From: Aeromonas finlandensis
GTDB lineage: Bacteria; Pseudomonadota; Gammaproteobacteria; Enterobacterales; Aeromonadaceae
DNA length: 64,000 bases
Reading direction: 5' to 3'
Assembly (NCBI RefSeq): GCF_000764645.1
Contig: NZ_JRGK01000286.1
Coordinates: 62,001-126,000 of the forward strand
The notes under the pieces were generated by a model, which worked only from the letters and a program-made list of their open reading frames with translations, was not told the origin of the DNA and searched no databases. Positions 52,153 through 61,901 of this stretch are shown here, one piece after another; position 1 is the stretch's first letter; each line of letters opens with the position of its first letter. Position numbers and translations under genes: made by a program.

Positions 52153-54057
52153 ATGATCAAGCTGCCACACCCCAGGCTCCATCAACTGCTGACCCAACTT
52201 CATGCCGAACCACTGCCACAGGAGGAGCTGGCTCGCCGCCTCAATGTCTCCACCCGCACAGTGCGCACCGATGTGGCGACCCTCAACGAACTGATTGCCA
52301 CTCATGGTGCCCACTTGATCCATCAACGTGGCAGCGGCTACCAGCTGAAAATCTACAATCAGGGACTGTTCGAGGCTCTGCTGGCGGCCCAGGGTCAGGA
52401 TAGCGGCCTGCCACGCACCAGCCGGGAGCGGGTGCTGCACCTGCAGATCCTGCTGTTGACGGCAGAGCAGGGGATCAAGCTCGATGAGCTGGCTGATACC
52501 TGGTACCTGAGCCGGGCAGCACTGCAGGGGGATATGGCGGAAGTCCGTGAGCAGCTCAGCAGCTTCAGGCTCAGCATCGAGAGCAAACCCCGCCTGGGGA
52601 TGCGCATTCAGGGAGACGAGACGGCGATCCGTGCCTGTCTGACCCAATTGCTCTATCAGGAGTTGTTGCACAACAACCAGTTGCAAACCCTACTGCCCAA
52701 CCTTTGCCCGAGCAAGACGATGGAGGTGGTGGGCAATCACATCCATGCCCAGCTTGCCCGCCATCAGTTGCGTCTTGCCGACGAGAGCCTGCAGCAGCTC
52801 GCGATCTACTGCGCCGTTGCCCTGCTGCGCCAGGCATTCGGCCACGAGTTGCGCCAGTTTGCCAGCGAGGATCTGACCACTCCGCTGCTGGCAGTGGCTC
52901 GCGATATTTACGAGGTGCTGCCAACCCTGACGCCCCCCGTAGACGACGAGATCGCCGGTCTCGCCATCCAGATCCAGGCGCGCCTGATTGCCGATACTCC
53001 CCAGCTCAGCCCGGCGATGGCCGCCGAAAGCGAGCAGCTGGTGGAACATCTGCTGGCCTACATTCATCAGCACTACCCCTATGACCTGCGAGGCGACCAA
53101 CAGCTGCGAGCCGACCTGCAAACCCACATCAGCGCCATGCTGCTGCGGGTAAAATACCAGATCGGCAACCACAACCCGCTGGCTGATCACATAAAGCAGT
53201 ACTACCCCCTCGCCTACGACATCACGCTTGCGGCGATTTCGGAGTGGATAAAGCAGACCCCATACCGACTGACCCACCACGAGATCGGCTATCTGGTGAT
53301 CCATATCGGTGTCGGGCTGGAGCGCCATTACGACATCGGCTATACCCGCCGCCCACAGGCGCTATTGCTTTGCGATGCGGGCAACGCCACCTTCCGAATA
53401 CTGGAAGCACGCATCAAGCGGGAGTATCCCCAGTTACAGCTGACCACGCTGGAATCGGTTCGGGATTACGAGGGGCTGGCGCAGATCACACAGGACTTTG
53501 TCATCAGTACCGTCAAGGTGAACGAAAAAAACGCTCCCGTGGTACTCGTTGCCCCCTTCCCGACCCTGTACCAGCTGGAGCTGCTCGGCAAGCTGGTGCT
53601 GATCGACCGCACCCGCCCCTACATGCTCGACAAATATTTCGATGCCGACCACTTCATGGTGGTCAAAGAGCCCCTCACCCAGGCCGAACTGTTTGCCCGT
53701 ATCTGTGATCAGCTGGAGGCGGAAGATCTGGTGGAGAGCGGCTTCAGAGCCTCACTGCAGGAGCGGGAGCGGATCGTCTCCACCATGTTGGGAGAAGGGA
53801 TCGCCCTGCCCCACTCCCTCGGTCTGCTGGCGCGCCGCACTCTGGTTTACACCGTGCTGGCACCGCAGGGGATCGACTGGGGCAACGGGGAAAGCGCGAC
53901 GCTCATCTTCGTGCTGGCCATCAGCAAGGCGGACTACGAGGAGGCGATGGGGCTCTACGACCTGTTTCTGGCGCTGATGAACGAAAGAGCCAGCAGGAAT
54001 CTGCTGGCTTGTCGGGATTTTGCAAGCTTCAAAGCGCTGGCGCGTACCGGTTCATAA
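52153..54057 (+). CDS. PRD-containing transcriptional regulator with EIIB and EIIA domains (LicR/MtlR type)
   Basis: A protein of about 634 aa. Order: N-terminal HTH (20-45, LPQEELARRLNVSTRTVRTD), second HTH-like region (about 90-150), PRD1 (about 190-290), PRD2 (about 295-395; His325, His384), EIIB-like domain with Cys407 (LLLCDAGNATFR) and fructose/mannitol EIIA-like domain with His554 (GIALPHS). PRD1 lacks histidines at the usual sites (Cys220 and Gln273 instead), so PRD2, EIIB and EIIA are the likely phosphorylation points. It probably activates the upstream operon in response to PTS state. The start is uncertain: ATG 52153 or TTG 52114. Confidence 0.88.
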   Translation: MIKLPHPRLHQLLTQLHAEPLPQEELARRLNVSTRTVRTDVATLNELIATHGAHLIHQRGSGYQLKIYNQGLFEALLAAQGQDSGLPRTSRERVLHLQILLLTAEQGIKLDELADTWYLSRAALQGDMAEVREQLSSFRLSIESKPRLGMRIQGDETAIRACLTQLLYQELLHNNQLQTLLPNLCPSKTMEVVGNHIHAQLARHQLRLADESLQQLAIYCAVALLRQAFGHELRQFASEDLTTPLLAVARDIYEVLPTLTPPVDDEIAGLAIQIQARLIADTPQLSPAMAAESEQLVEHLLAYIHQHYPYDLRGDQQLRADLQTHISAMLLRVKYQIGNHNPLADHIKQYYPLAYDITLAAISEWIKQTPYRLTHHEIGYLVIHIGVGLERHYDIGYTRRPQALLLCDAGNATFRILEARIKREYPQLQLTTLESVRDYEGLAQITQDFVISTVKVNEKNAPVVLVAPFPTLYQLELLGKLVLIDRTRPYMLDKYFDADHFMVVKEPLTQAELFARICDQLEAEDLVESGFRASLQERERIVSTMLGEGIALPHSLGLLARRTLVYTVLAPQGIDWGNGESATLIFVLAISKADYEEAMGLYDLFLALMNERASRNLLACRDFASFKALARTGS

Positions 54058-54062
54058 CATCG

Positions 54063-54086
54063 AACGAGGAGTGACTACTCCTCGTT
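54063..54086. repeat. 10-bp inverted repeat at the 3' ends of the PRD regulator and npr
   Basis: AACGAGGAGT (54063-54072) and ACTCCTCGTT (54077-54086) with a 4-nt loop. It includes the npr stop codon and lies 5 nt after the regulator stop, between convergent genes. It lacks a T tract, so termination in both directions is only possible. Confidence 0.5.
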
Positions 54087-54347
54087 GAAGCCGGAGGTGA
54101 ACAGCTCCACCACGGCAGCCAGGGCCTCCACCTCTTCGGGGCCCTCAACCTGAACTTCCACCTGCCGCCCTTGCGCGGAATCGAGCATCAGCAGGCCGAT
54201 GATACTGTCTGCATCGGCCTCCACACCATCCTCATTGCGTAGCAGGACGTGGGCATCGAAACCCTGCACCAGCTCGAACAGCATCATGGCCGGTCTGGCA
54301 TGAATGCCAAGCTTGTTTTTCACTTCAACCGAGGCGGAAACAGTCAT
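54075..54347 (-). CDS. ptsO: Phosphocarrier protein NPr of the nitrogen PTS
   Basis: A 90-aa HPr-family protein with the phospho-site His16 ([10 protein letters not shown]) and a Ser at the HPr Ser46-like site ([11 protein letters not shown]). It carries phosphate from EI-Ntr to PtsN. It is last in the rpoN operon, convergent with the PRD regulator. Also named npr. Confidence 0.95.
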   Translation of the reverse strand: MTVSASVEVKNKLGIHARPAMMLFELVQGFDAHVLLRNEDGVEADADSIIGLLMLDSAQGRQVEVQVEGPEEVEALAAVVELFTSGFNEE

Positions 54348-54367
54348 CGGGTCGTCCTATTGGTCCG

Positions 54368-55234
54368 TCAGGATTGGGGGGCACTCTTGTCGAGAGTGCG
54401 GTGGCGGATCTGCACGTTCTTGCCAAGCAAACGGAAGGCACTTGCCAACCGCTCTGCGATAAATACCGAGCGGTGCTGACCACCGGTGCAACCGATGCCC
54501 ACCGTGAGGTAGCTGCGATTGTTGCGCTCCAGATGGGGTAACCAGGTCGCCAGCATGTTTTCAATCTGCTGGGTAAACAGCATCACATCAGCCTGCGCCG
54601 AGAGATAGTTGGCGACCGGCTCATCCTTGCCGGTGAAGGGCTTGAGTTCCGGGATCCAGTGCGGGTTTGGCAGGAAGCGGGCATCGAACACGAAGTCGGC
54701 ATCCTTGGGTATGCCGTATTTGAAACCAAACGACTCAAACACCAGAACCAACTCGTTCTCTTTCTTGCCGAGCACCCGGGTCTTGATGAGCTCGCTCAGC
54801 TCGTGAATGCTGAGGGTGGTGGTATCGATGCGCAGGTCAGCCGTCGAGGAGATGGGCGCCAACAGGTGGGTCTCCTCCCGAATGGCCTCATCCAGCGACA
54901 GCTTGTTGCGTGACAGGGGGTGCAAGCGGCGGCTCTCACCATAACGCTTGAGCAAGGTGCCATTATCGGCATCGAAGAAGAAACTGGAGAACTCCACCCG
55001 CCCCTCATTGCGCACCTGAGCCAGCAGATTTTCCAGTTTCTCCGGATCGCTCGGCAGGTTGCGCACATCGATGCTGACCGCCAGTTTGTCGTACTGGCTC
55101 TCGACCGAGACAATCAGCTGGGGCAGCAGGTTGACCGGCAGGTTATCCACACAGTAGTAACCCAGATCCTCCAGCACTCGCAGGGCTACCGTTTTACCGG
55201 AGCCCGAACGTCCACTTACCACGATTAACTGCAT
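54368..55234 (-). CDS. rapZ: RNase adapter protein RapZ
   Basis: A 288-aa RapZ (YvcJ family) with Walker A GRSGSGKT (8-15), and the C-terminal domain with [18 protein letters not shown] that binds GlmZ and glucosamine-6-phosphate in E. coli. It controls GlmS level through small RNAs. It lies between ptsN and npr as in enterobacteria. Confidence 0.95.
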   Translation of the reverse strand: MQLIVVSGRSGSGKTVALRVLEDLGYYCVDNLPVNLLPQLIVSVESQYDKLAVSIDVRNLPSDPEKLENLLAQVRNEGRVEFSSFFFDADNGTLLKRYGESRRLHPLSRNKLSLDEAIREETHLLAPISSTADLRIDTTTLSIHELSELIKTRVLGKKENELVLVFESFGFKYGIPKDADFVFDARFLPNPHWIPELKPFTGKDEPVANYLSAQADVMLFTQQIENMLATWLPHLERNNRSYLTVGIGCTGGQHRSVFIAERLASAFRLLGKNVQIRHRTLDKSAPQS

Positions 55235-55280
55235 CTTGTTCCCTCACGCCAAAACGGGTGTGTCAACGTCAGCCTGAATG

Positions 55281-55727
55281 TCAGGCCGAGGTCATGATCT
55301 GATAGAGCTCTTCATCGCTGGTTGCCTGACGCAACTGGCGGCAGACCGCTTTGTCGCCCAGCTTGGAAGCCATCAGGGAGAGGGTCTTGAGATGCTGCTT
55401 GCACTCGCTTTCCGGTACCAGCAAGGCAAACAGCAGGTCAACCGGTTGATTGTCAATGGCATCAAAAGGAATGGGATCAGCAAAGGTCATCAGAATCGCG
55501 GTTGGTGCAAATTCATCTCCAATGCGACCGTGAGGGATCGCAATACCGGCACCGATCCCGGTACTGCCCATTTTTTCGCGGGCCAGCAAGCATTCAAACA
55601 GCGCCTGACGGGAGGTGCCAAGGCGTTCGGCTGCCAACTCGCTGATGATTTCGAGGGCGCGTTTCTTGCTGGTACAAGGGACTGCACTCTTGGTGCAGTC
55701 CCGACTCAATATGTGTTCAAGTTGCAT
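55281..55727 (-). CDS. ptsN: Nitrogen PTS EIIA component PtsN
   Basis: A 148-aa EIIA-Ntr with the phospho-site His66 (GIAIPHGR) and typical core (LMTFADPIPFDAIDNQPVDL). It regulates potassium and nitrogen-related processes without transporting sugar. It begins 2 nt after hpf. Confidence 0.95.
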   Translation of the reverse strand: MQLEHILSRDCTKSAVPCTSKKRALEIISELAAERLGTSRQALFECLLAREKMGSTGIGAGIAIPHGRIGDEFAPTAILMTFADPIPFDAIDNQPVDLLFALLVPESECKQHLKTLSLMASKLGDKAVCRQLRQATSDEELYQIMTSA

Positions 55728-55729
55728 AG

Positions 55730-56017
55730 TTATTTTTTATTTAATTTATCTTTGTGCTTGATGATCTGCCTGTCCAGCTTGTCGAGCAAGATGTCTATCG
55801 CAGCATACATATCAGCATGCTCAGAGTTGGCGAACACTTCACCACCACTGACATGCAGTTTGGCTTCCGCTATCTGGTTCAGTTTTTCCACGCTAAGCAC
55901 CACATGCACATTGTTGATGTGGTCAAAGTGACGCTCGAGTTTGGCAAATTTGTTATTCACATAGTCACGCAGAGCTTCGGTGATCTCGACATGGTGTCCG
56001 GTCAGGTTAATTTGCAT
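55730..56017 (-). CDS. hpf: Ribosome hibernation promoting factor HPF (short form)
   Basis: A 95-aa short HPF (MQINLTGHHVEITEALRDYV, then AIDILLDKLDRQIIKHKDKL). It binds 30S subunits and promotes 100S dimers in stationary phase. It follows rpoN by 21 nt. Confidence 0.95.
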   Translation of the reverse strand: MQINLTGHHVEITEALRDYVNNKFAKLERHFDHINNVHVVLSVEKLNQIAEAKLHVSGGEVFANSEHADMYAAIDILLDKLDRQIIKHKDKLNKK

Positions 56018-56038
56018 AACATCATCCTTTTGTTTTGC

Positions 56039-57478
56039 CTAAACCAGGCGTTTGCGCTGATTGGAAGGTGGGATAAACAAGGATTCGCGATACTTAGCGA
56101 TCGTGCGTCTCGCCACCATAATACCCTGTTCGGCCAGCAAATCCGCGATCTTGCTATCACTTAACGGCTTGGCAGGATTCTCTGCCGTGACCAGCTTTTT
56201 GATGAGCGCGCGGATTGCGGTCGATGAGCACTCTCCTCCTCCTTCGGTGTTCACATGGCTGGAGAAAAAAAACTTCAGTTCGAAAATGCCACGGGGGGTA
56301 TGCATATATTTCTGGGTAGTGACCCGGGAAATGGTCGATTCATGCATCTCCACCGCTTCGGCGATGTCATTGAGCACCATGGGCTTCATCGCCTCTTCAC
56401 CATACTCGAAAAAGCCCTGTTGCTGCTCGACAATGCAGCTGGCCACTTTCAGCAGGGTATCGTTGCGACTCTCCAGGCTCTTGATGAACCACTTGGCTTC
56501 CTGCAAATGGGAGCGGATAAACTGGGTGTCGGTGCTGCTGCGGGCGTTGCGGGCCATGGCGGCATAGGCCTCGTTGACCCGGATGCGGGGAGCGGAGTCG
56601 GGATTAAGCTCAACAACCCATTTGTTGCCCTTCTTTACCACGGAGACGTCGGGGATCACATACTGGGAGTCGCTCTGGATGATGCCGTTACCCGGACGCG
56701 GCTCCAGCAACTGGATCAGATCCAGCACCTCCTTGAGGTCGCTCTCCTTGAGTTTGGTTTTGCGAGCCAGGGTGCGGTAATCGCGATTGCCGAGCAGCTC
56801 CATGTGCTCGAGGATCACCTCCTTGGCCTCGTTGAGCCAAGGGGTCTGCGGGTCGTACTGCTCCAGCTGGATCAGCAGACACTCCTGCACCGACCGAGCT
56901 GCGATGCCAACCGGATCGAAGTGCTGCACCCGCTTGAGCACGGCCTCAATCTCGTCGAGTTCAACCTCCAGCTCATCGCTGCTCACCGCCTGCTGGATAT
57001 CTTCCAGCGCAACAGTCAGGTAGCCGGACTCGTCGATGGCATCGATGATGGCGAGCGCGATGGCGGCATCCACATCGCTGAAGGGGGTGAGCCGCATCTG
57101 CCAGAACAGATAATCCTGCAGGTTTTCGGTGGTTTCCCCCTGATAGACGCTATCTTCCCCATCGTGGATGGGGCCTGCGCTCTGGGCGGTACCGGCAGAG
57201 TAGACCTCGTCCCAAGTGGTATCCACCGGCAATTCGTCCGGCATCTGCTCCTGAGCCATGGCATCGCTGGAGTCGATCTGACTGGCATCGACCGGCTCTT
57301 CCGGGCTGGTCTCCTGCGCATCGCTCTCCTCCTGCTCCAGCAGAGGGTTGTTTTCGAGCGCTTGCTGAATTTCCTGCTGAAGTTCCAGAGTGGAGAGCTG
57401 GAGCAGACGAATCGCTTGTTGTAATTGCGGCGTCATGGTCAGGGACTGACCGAGACGCAACTGTAATGTCGGCTTCAT
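56039..57478 (-). CDS. rpoN: RNA polymerase sigma-54 factor RpoN
   Basis: A 479-aa sigma-54. The N-terminal activator-interaction region is Gln/Leu-rich ([20 protein letters not shown]), then an acidic linker, core-binding domain, HTH ([14 protein letters not shown]-like [18 protein letters not shown]) and the RpoN box ([12 protein letters not shown]) near the end. It would serve the fliB promoter and other LafK-dependent promoters in this window. Confidence 0.97.
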   Translation of the reverse strand: MKPTLQLRLGQSLTMTPQLQQAIRLLQLSTLELQQEIQQALENNPLLEQEESDAQETSPEEPVDASQIDSSDAMAQEQMPDELPVDTTWDEVYSAGTAQSAGPIHDGEDSVYQGETTENLQDYLFWQMRLTPFSDVDAAIALAIIDAIDESGYLTVALEDIQQAVSSDELEVELDEIEAVLKRVQHFDPVGIAARSVQECLLIQLEQYDPQTPWLNEAKEVILEHMELLGNRDYRTLARKTKLKESDLKEVLDLIQLLEPRPGNGIIQSDSQYVIPDVSVVKKGNKWVVELNPDSAPRIRVNEAYAAMARNARSSTDTQFIRSHLQEAKWFIKSLESRNDTLLKVASCIVEQQQGFFEYGEEAMKPMVLNDIAEAVEMHESTISRVTTQKYMHTPRGIFELKFFFSSHVNTEGGGECSSTAIRALIKKLVTAENPAKPLSDSKIADLLAEQGIMVARRTIAKYRESLFIPPSNQRKRLV

Positions 57479-57543
57479 CTACGTCGGGATATCCTTATGT
57501 TCAGCGAGGCACTCGTCAAAGGAAATGAAGACATGCCCCCTTA

Positions 57544-58269
57544 CTATAGACTGAATTGATCGCCCAAATAGACGCGCTTGACCTGTTCATCGGCGAGGAT
57601 GTCAGCCGGAGCACCTTCGGCAATCATCTTGCCGTGACTGACGATATAGGCCTTCTCACATACGTCCAGAGTCTCTCTGACGTTGTGGTCGGTAATCAAG
57701 ACGCCAAGGCCTCTATCTTTCAGATGCTGGATGATCTTCTTGATGTCTATCACAGAAATCGGGTCAACCCCTGCAAAAGGTTCATCCAGCAGGATAAAAC
57801 GCGGCTCGGCCGCCAGCGCGCGGGCGATCTCGACCCGACGGCGCTCACCGCCGGAGAGGCTCTGGCCCAGGTTGTCGCGAATGTGGGTGATGTTGAACTC
57901 TTCCAGCAGTTGCTGAACCTTGTCCTCACGCTCCTCGCGGCTCAACCCCTTGCGGGTCTGCATCACTCCCATCAGGTTGTCGAACACCGACAGACGACGG
58001 AAGATGGAGGCTTCCTGCGGCAAGTAACCGATACCGTTGCGAGCCCGCACATGCATGGGCTGCAGGCTGATATCCTGATCGTCGATGGTGATGAGACCGG
58101 CATCGCGCTGTACCAGTCCCACAATCATGTAGAAGGAGGTGGTCTTGCCCGCCCCGTTGGGGCCGAGCAGGCCGACAATCTGGCCGGTGCCGACCTCCAG
58201 GCTGACGTCACTCACCACCATACGGCGCTTGTAGCTCTTCTGCAGGCCCACTGCTTTTAACACTGCCAT
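57544..58269 (-). CDS. lptB: LPS export ABC transporter ATP-binding protein LptB
   Basis: A 241-aa ABC ATPase with Walker A GPNGAGKT (36-43), signature [16 protein letters not shown] and Walker [12 protein letters not shown]. It powers LPS extraction with LptF and LptG. It starts 3 nt after lptA. Confidence 0.97.
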   Translation of the reverse strand: MAVLKAVGLQKSYKRRMVVSDVSLEVGTGQIVGLLGPNGAGKTTSFYMIVGLVQRDAGLITIDDQDISLQPMHVRARNGIGYLPQEASIFRRLSVFDNLMGVMQTRKGLSREEREDKVQQLLEEFNITHIRDNLGQSLSGGERRRVEIARALAAEPRFILLDEPFAGVDPISVIDIKKIIQHLKDRGLGVLITDHNVRETLDVCEKAYIVSHGKMIAEGAPADILADEQVKRVYLGDQFSL

Positions 58270-58272
58270 GGC

Positions 58273-58800
58273 TTATTTTCCCTGCTGCTTCTGGTCGGCG
58301 GGCTTGTCGAAATTCTCGACCTGAGCGGGCAGGAATTCAGTCCTGACTTGCTGCTTCCCATCTTTGCTTTCAGCAATCATCTTCTGCTTGTTGATGTCGT
58401 AGCGAATCAGATCACCTTTAACGACGCTATCTTCCTGCTTGAGCTGACCGTTGCCGGTGATGATCACCAGCCGGTTCTTCAGTTCGTAGCGGATGGTGTT
58501 GCCGTGGGCATTGACCGGCTTGCCGTTGTCCAGGATCTGGAAGAAGGTGGCAGGCTTGCCATAGGCGGTCATCACCTCGGCCCCTTTCTCGCCGGAACGG
58601 GTCACCACCACCTTGTCGGCGTGGATCTTGATGGTGCCCTGAGTGATGATGACATCCTGCTCAAAGGTGATGCGGTTGTCCTGCATCTCGGCCACCTGTT
58701 TGGCGGCATCGACGTAGACCTTCTCGGCAAAGTCGGACTCTTTGGCGGTCACCGCCCCACACAACAACAGGGCTGCGAGGGCCAGATTAGCGTTTTTCAT
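58273..58800 (-). CDS. lptA: LPS transport periplasmic protein LptA
   Basis: A 175-aa periplasmic bridge protein with signal peptide (NANLALAALLLCGAVTA) and the OstA-like jellyroll (VYVDAAKQVAEMQDNRITFE, then TQGTIKIHADKVVVTRSG). ATG 58800 gives the correct signal peptide; it lies within the 3' end of lptC (14-nt overlap). Confidence 0.95.
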   Translation of the reverse strand: MKNANLALAALLLCGAVTAKESDFAEKVYVDAAKQVAEMQDNRITFEQDVIITQGTIKIHADKVVVTRSGEKGAEVMTAYGKPATFFQILDNGKPVNAHGNTIRYELKNRLVIITGNGQLKQEDSVVKGDLIRYDINKQKMIAESKDGKQQVRTEFLPAQVENFDKPADQKQQGK

Positions 58801-59347
58801 TGAAATAGATGGCATGGCCTTGATCCAGTAACTCAAAATATTTGCGATCCAGATGGCCCTTGAGGCCAACCCCTTGGGTCTGGAAATCACGACCCAGAAT
58901 GTTCACTTCCCGGTTGCTGCGCACATCCTGCGTCACCAGATCCAGCTCCAGATAGGGCGTATCCAGCGTGGAGATGAAAGAGGTTGGCAGCAGACCATCC
59001 AGATGCACCTTGTCCCGCAGGATCACGTTGTCATCCGTGTTGAGCACACCGCTTTCGGCAGTCACCTTCCACTCGGCATCGCCCTGCTCATCAAACATGT
59101 AGACCACCGGTTTGTCGAAAGTCGCCTGTTCGAGAGTCTGGTAATACTCGGCATAAGTCGACTCCAGCCGCTCGGTACGCTTGCCGTTGACATCAAAACG
59201 GGTGGTCACCAGATCTCTGGCGACAAAATCCGGCTGATAGTGTTCGGTTTTGACAGCGGTTTCCGGTACCAACTCCACCTTGCCAAGCTGCCAGGCAACC
59301 AGTGCGACCAGCAGCAGCAAGGCAAACAACAGGGTTTGTCTGCTCAT
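58787..59347 (-). CDS. lptC: LPS export protein LptC
   Basis: A 186-aa single-pass membrane protein (LLFALLLLVALVAWQLG) with a periplasmic OstA-like domain (ESTYAEYYQTLEQATFDKPV, then LDTPYLELDLVTQDVRSNRE). It passes LPS from LptBFG to LptA. It overlaps kdsC by 4 nt. Confidence 0.95.
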   Translation of the reverse strand: MSRQTLLFALLLLVALVAWQLGKVELVPETAVKTEHYQPDFVARDLVTTRFDVNGKRTERLESTYAEYYQTLEQATFDKPVVYMFDEQGDAEWKVTAESGVLNTDDNVILRDKVHLDGLLPTSFISTLDTPYLELDLVTQDVRSNREVNILGRDFQTQGVGLKGHLDRKYFELLDQGHAIYFNEKR

Positions 59348-59898
59348 ACCGATGCCTCGGGCTGGTAATCGTCATGGCCCTGCGCCTGCAGGATCAGATC
59401 GCACACCTCGCGTACCGCCCCCATACCGCCACCCAGACGAGTGATCAGGTCGGCACGGCTCAGCACCAGCGGATGGGCGTCGGCCACCGCGATGCCAAGG
59501 CCACAGGCGGCTATCACCGGCAGATCGATGGTGTCATCCCCCATATAGGCGGCCTGTTCCGGGGTCAGCCCCAATTTGGCCAGCAGCGCTTCGAAGTGAG
59601 GCAGCTTTTTATCTGCCCCCTGCACCACATGGGCCACACCCAGACTTTTCATCCGATCGCTGACGATGCGGGAGTTGCGCCCGGTGATGATGGCGATCTC
59701 GATCCCGGCATTGAGTAGCGCCCGCATGCCCGCACCATCGCGGGTACAGAAGGTTTTCAGCTCTTCGCCGTTGTTTCCCATGTAGATGAGGCCATTGGAG
59801 AGCACCCCGTCCACATCGCACACCAGCAGGCGGATTTGCGCCGCCTTGTCGTACTGGCTGCGCGTCACCGGACCATAGAGGGTCGGTACGTTTTGCAT
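59344..59898 (-). CDS. kdsC: 3-deoxy-D-manno-octulosonate-8-phosphate phosphatase KdsC
   Basis: A 184-aa HAD phosphatase with the DxD motif (LVCDVDGVLSNG, Asp28/Asp30), motif II TGR and motif III GDDTIDLPV. It makes KDO for lipid A core. The start overlaps the kdsD stop by 1 nt. Confidence 0.96.
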   Translation of the reverse strand: MQNVPTLYGPVTRSQYDKAAQIRLLVCDVDGVLSNGLIYMGNNGEELKTFCTRDGAGMRALLNAGIEIAIITGRNSRIVSDRMKSLGVAHVVQGADKKLPHFEALLAKLGLTPEQAAYMGDDTIDLPVIAACGLGIAVADAHPLVLSRADLITRLGGGMGAVREVCDLILQAQGHDDYQPEASV

Positions 59899-60893
59899 CA
59901 AATTACTCCGGCTTTCAGCAGGTCATGCATGTTGAACGCGCCGAGCGGGCGCTTGTCACCATCCACCACCAGTAATCCGTTGATTTTTCTCGTTTCCATC
60001 AGCTTGACGGCTTCTGCAGCCATCATCTCTGGACCTACGGTAACACAGTTGGCTGTCATCACGCGGCTGATGGGGGTGTGATGAATATCGATCTGCTGGT
60101 CAAGAATGCGGCGCAGGTCGCCATCGGTAAACAGCCCGGCCAGCAGGCCATGCTGGTCCACCACGGCTGTCATGCCGAGCCCTTTACGGCTCACTTCCAG
60201 CAGTGCTTCGCTGATGGTGGCATCGATCCCTACCCGGGGCAACAACTCGCCGCGGTGCATCAGGTCGCCGACCCGCAGCAGCAGACGCTTGCCCAACGAC
60301 CCGCCCGGATGAGAGAGCGCGAAATCGTCGGCAGTGAAGCCACGCGCCTCCAGCAAGGCGACCGCCAGAGCATCGCCCATCACCAGGGTTGCCGTGGTAC
60401 TGGAGGTAGGCGCCAGACCCAGCGGGCAGGCCTCTTTCTCTACCTTGATGCACAGGTGCACGTTGGCCTCTTTGGCCATGGTGGAAGCCGGATTGCCGGT
60501 CATGCAGATCAGCGGAATGCCGCGGCGCTTGAGCACCGGCAGCAGGGCGAGGATCTCGTCACTCTCGCCGGAGTTGGAGATGGCGATAATGAGGTCGCCG
60601 CTGGAAACCATCCCCAGATCGCCATGACTCGCTTCCCCGGGGTGGAGGAAGAAGGCCGGGGTACCAGTGCTGGCGAGGGTCGCGGCAATCTTGCTGCCGA
60701 TATGGCCCGACTTGCCCATCCCTGTAACCACAATCTTGCCACCGCAGCGCAGCACCATCTCACACGCCCTGTCGAAGGCGTCGTTCAGATACTGATAGAG
60801 TCCATCAATGGCTTGCTTTTCTGTGTCCAGCACCGCGCGGGCACTGCGACGAAAATCGAACAGTTCAGACACTTTCTCAGGCTTTACAGACAT
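59898..60893 (-). CDS. kdsD: D-arabinose-5-phosphate isomerase KdsD
   Basis: A 331-aa isomerase with an N-terminal SIS domain (VTGMGKSGHIGSKIAATLAS) and two C-terminal CBS domains (about 205-325). It feeds KDO synthesis. ATG 60893 matches the family start; the open frame extends to 60989 into the intergenic region. It is first in the minus-strand kds-lpt-rpoN-pts operon. Confidence 0.95.
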   Translation of the reverse strand: MSVKPEKVSELFDFRRSARAVLDTEKQAIDGLYQYLNDAFDRACEMVLRCGGKIVVTGMGKSGHIGSKIAATLASTGTPAFFLHPGEASHGDLGMVSSGDLIIAISNSGESDEILALLPVLKRRGIPLICMTGNPASTMAKEANVHLCIKVEKEACPLGLAPTSSTTATLVMGDALAVALLEARGFTADDFALSHPGGSLGKRLLLRVGDLMHRGELLPRVGIDATISEALLEVSRKGLGMTAVVDQHGLLAGLFTDGDLRRILDQQIDIHHTPISRVMTANCVTVGPEMMAAEAVKLMETRKINGLLVVDGDKRPLGAFNMHDLLKAGVI

Positions 60894-60927
60894 AAAGACA
60901 CAGCTCCGGGCCGAAATTAGCTGCGGG

Positions 60928-60933
60928 ATTATA
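60928..60933 (-). promoter_or_regulatory. -10 element upstream of kdsD
   Basis: A perfect TATAAT on the minus strand 35 nt before the kdsD ATG. The -35 region (TTCGCT-like) is poor, so an activator or extended contacts may be needed. Confidence 0.5.
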
Positions 60934-61051
60934 AAAAAGTCTGTCCGGATAAGCGAATCGGATGGTGAACCCCGAAACGGATGACGCACTTTGTTACAGA
61001 AAACTGTCGTGCAAATAGGCTGGCAGCCTGTTCAATAGTTGTTCCTTGCTG

Positions 61052-61080
61052 TTGCTTAGACCTAGACTACCCCATAAAAT
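61052..61080 (+). promoter_or_regulatory. Candidate sigma-70 promoter of mla operon
   Basis: TTGCTT, a 17-nt spacer and TAAAAT (61075-61080), 21 nt before the mlaF ATG. The resulting leader would be short (about 14 nt) and without a clear Shine-Dalgarno, so the true start could lie upstream. Confidence 0.5.
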
Positions 61081-61100
61081 TCGCACCTCATTTACACCGG

Positions 61101-61901
61101 ATGGACAATTGTTTGAACAATGACCTGATCACCATCTCCGATCTGACCTTCAGTCACGGAGATCGGCTGTTGTATGACGGGATCAACTTGACCATTCCCC
61201 GTGGCAAGGTGACCGCTGTCATGGGCCCGAGCGGCATCGGTAAAACCACCCTGCTGCGGCTGATCGGTGGCCAGCTCAAGCCGGAGTCCGGTCACATCCT
61301 GTTTGACGGGGAAGATATCCCCGCCCTTTCCCGTTCGCGCCTCTATGAAGTGCGCAAGCGGATGAGCATGCTGTTCCAGAGCGGCGCCCTCTTCACCGGC
61401 ATGACGGTCTACGACAACGTGGCCTTCCCGCTGCGGGAGCACTCCGGCCTGCCGGAGGAGCTGATCCACACCATCGTCATGATGAAGTTGCAGGCAGTGG
61501 GCTTGCGCGGGGCGGCGAAACTGATGCCCTCCGAGCTCTCCGGCGGCATGGCGCGCCGGGCGGCGTTGGCACGGGCCATCGCCCTTGACCCCGACCTCAT
61601 CATGTATGACGAGCCATTTGTCGGGCAGGACCCCATCACCATGGCGGTGCTGGTCAAGCTGATCAAGGAGCTGAACGATGCCCTCGGCATCACCTCCGTC
61701 ATCGTCACCCACGATGTGAAAGAGGTGCTGAGTATCGCCGATTACGCCTACATCATCGCCAATCGCAAGGTGGTGGCGCATGGCACGCCGGAGCAACTGC
61801 GCGAGGAGCACAATCCCGAAGTCGAGCAGTTCCTCAAGGGATTGCCCGACGGTCCTGTTCCGTTTCATTTTCCGGCAGGCGATCTGCTACAGGATCTCTG
61901 A
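61101..61901 (+). CDS. mlaF: Phospholipid ABC transporter ATPase MlaF
   Basis: A 266-aa ABC ATPase with Walker A GPSGIGKT (42-49), signature [17 protein letters not shown] and Walker [14 protein letters not shown]. It drives the Mla system that keeps outer-membrane lipid asymmetry. ATG 61101 aligns with other MlaF; the frame is open from 60981. There is no strong ribosome-binding site. The mlaFEDCB order is complete except for the window end. Confidence 0.95.
   Translation: MDNCLNNDLITISDLTFSHGDRLLYDGINLTIPRGKVTAVMGPSGIGKTTLLRLIGGQLKPESGHILFDGEDIPALSRSRLYEVRKRMSMLFQSGALFTGMTVYDNVAFPLREHSGLPEELIHTIVMMKLQAVGLRGAAKLMPSELSGGMARRAALARAIALDPDLIMYDEPFVGQDPITMAVLVKLIKELNDALGITSVIVTHDVKEVLSIADYAYIIANRKVVAHGTPEQLREEHNPEVEQFLKGLPDGPVPFHFPAGDLLQDL

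Noticed and set aside
56255-57424. A 389-codon plus-strand frame opposite rpoN
   Set aside because: Shadow of rpoN; repetitive hydrophobic and His-rich translation without motifs.
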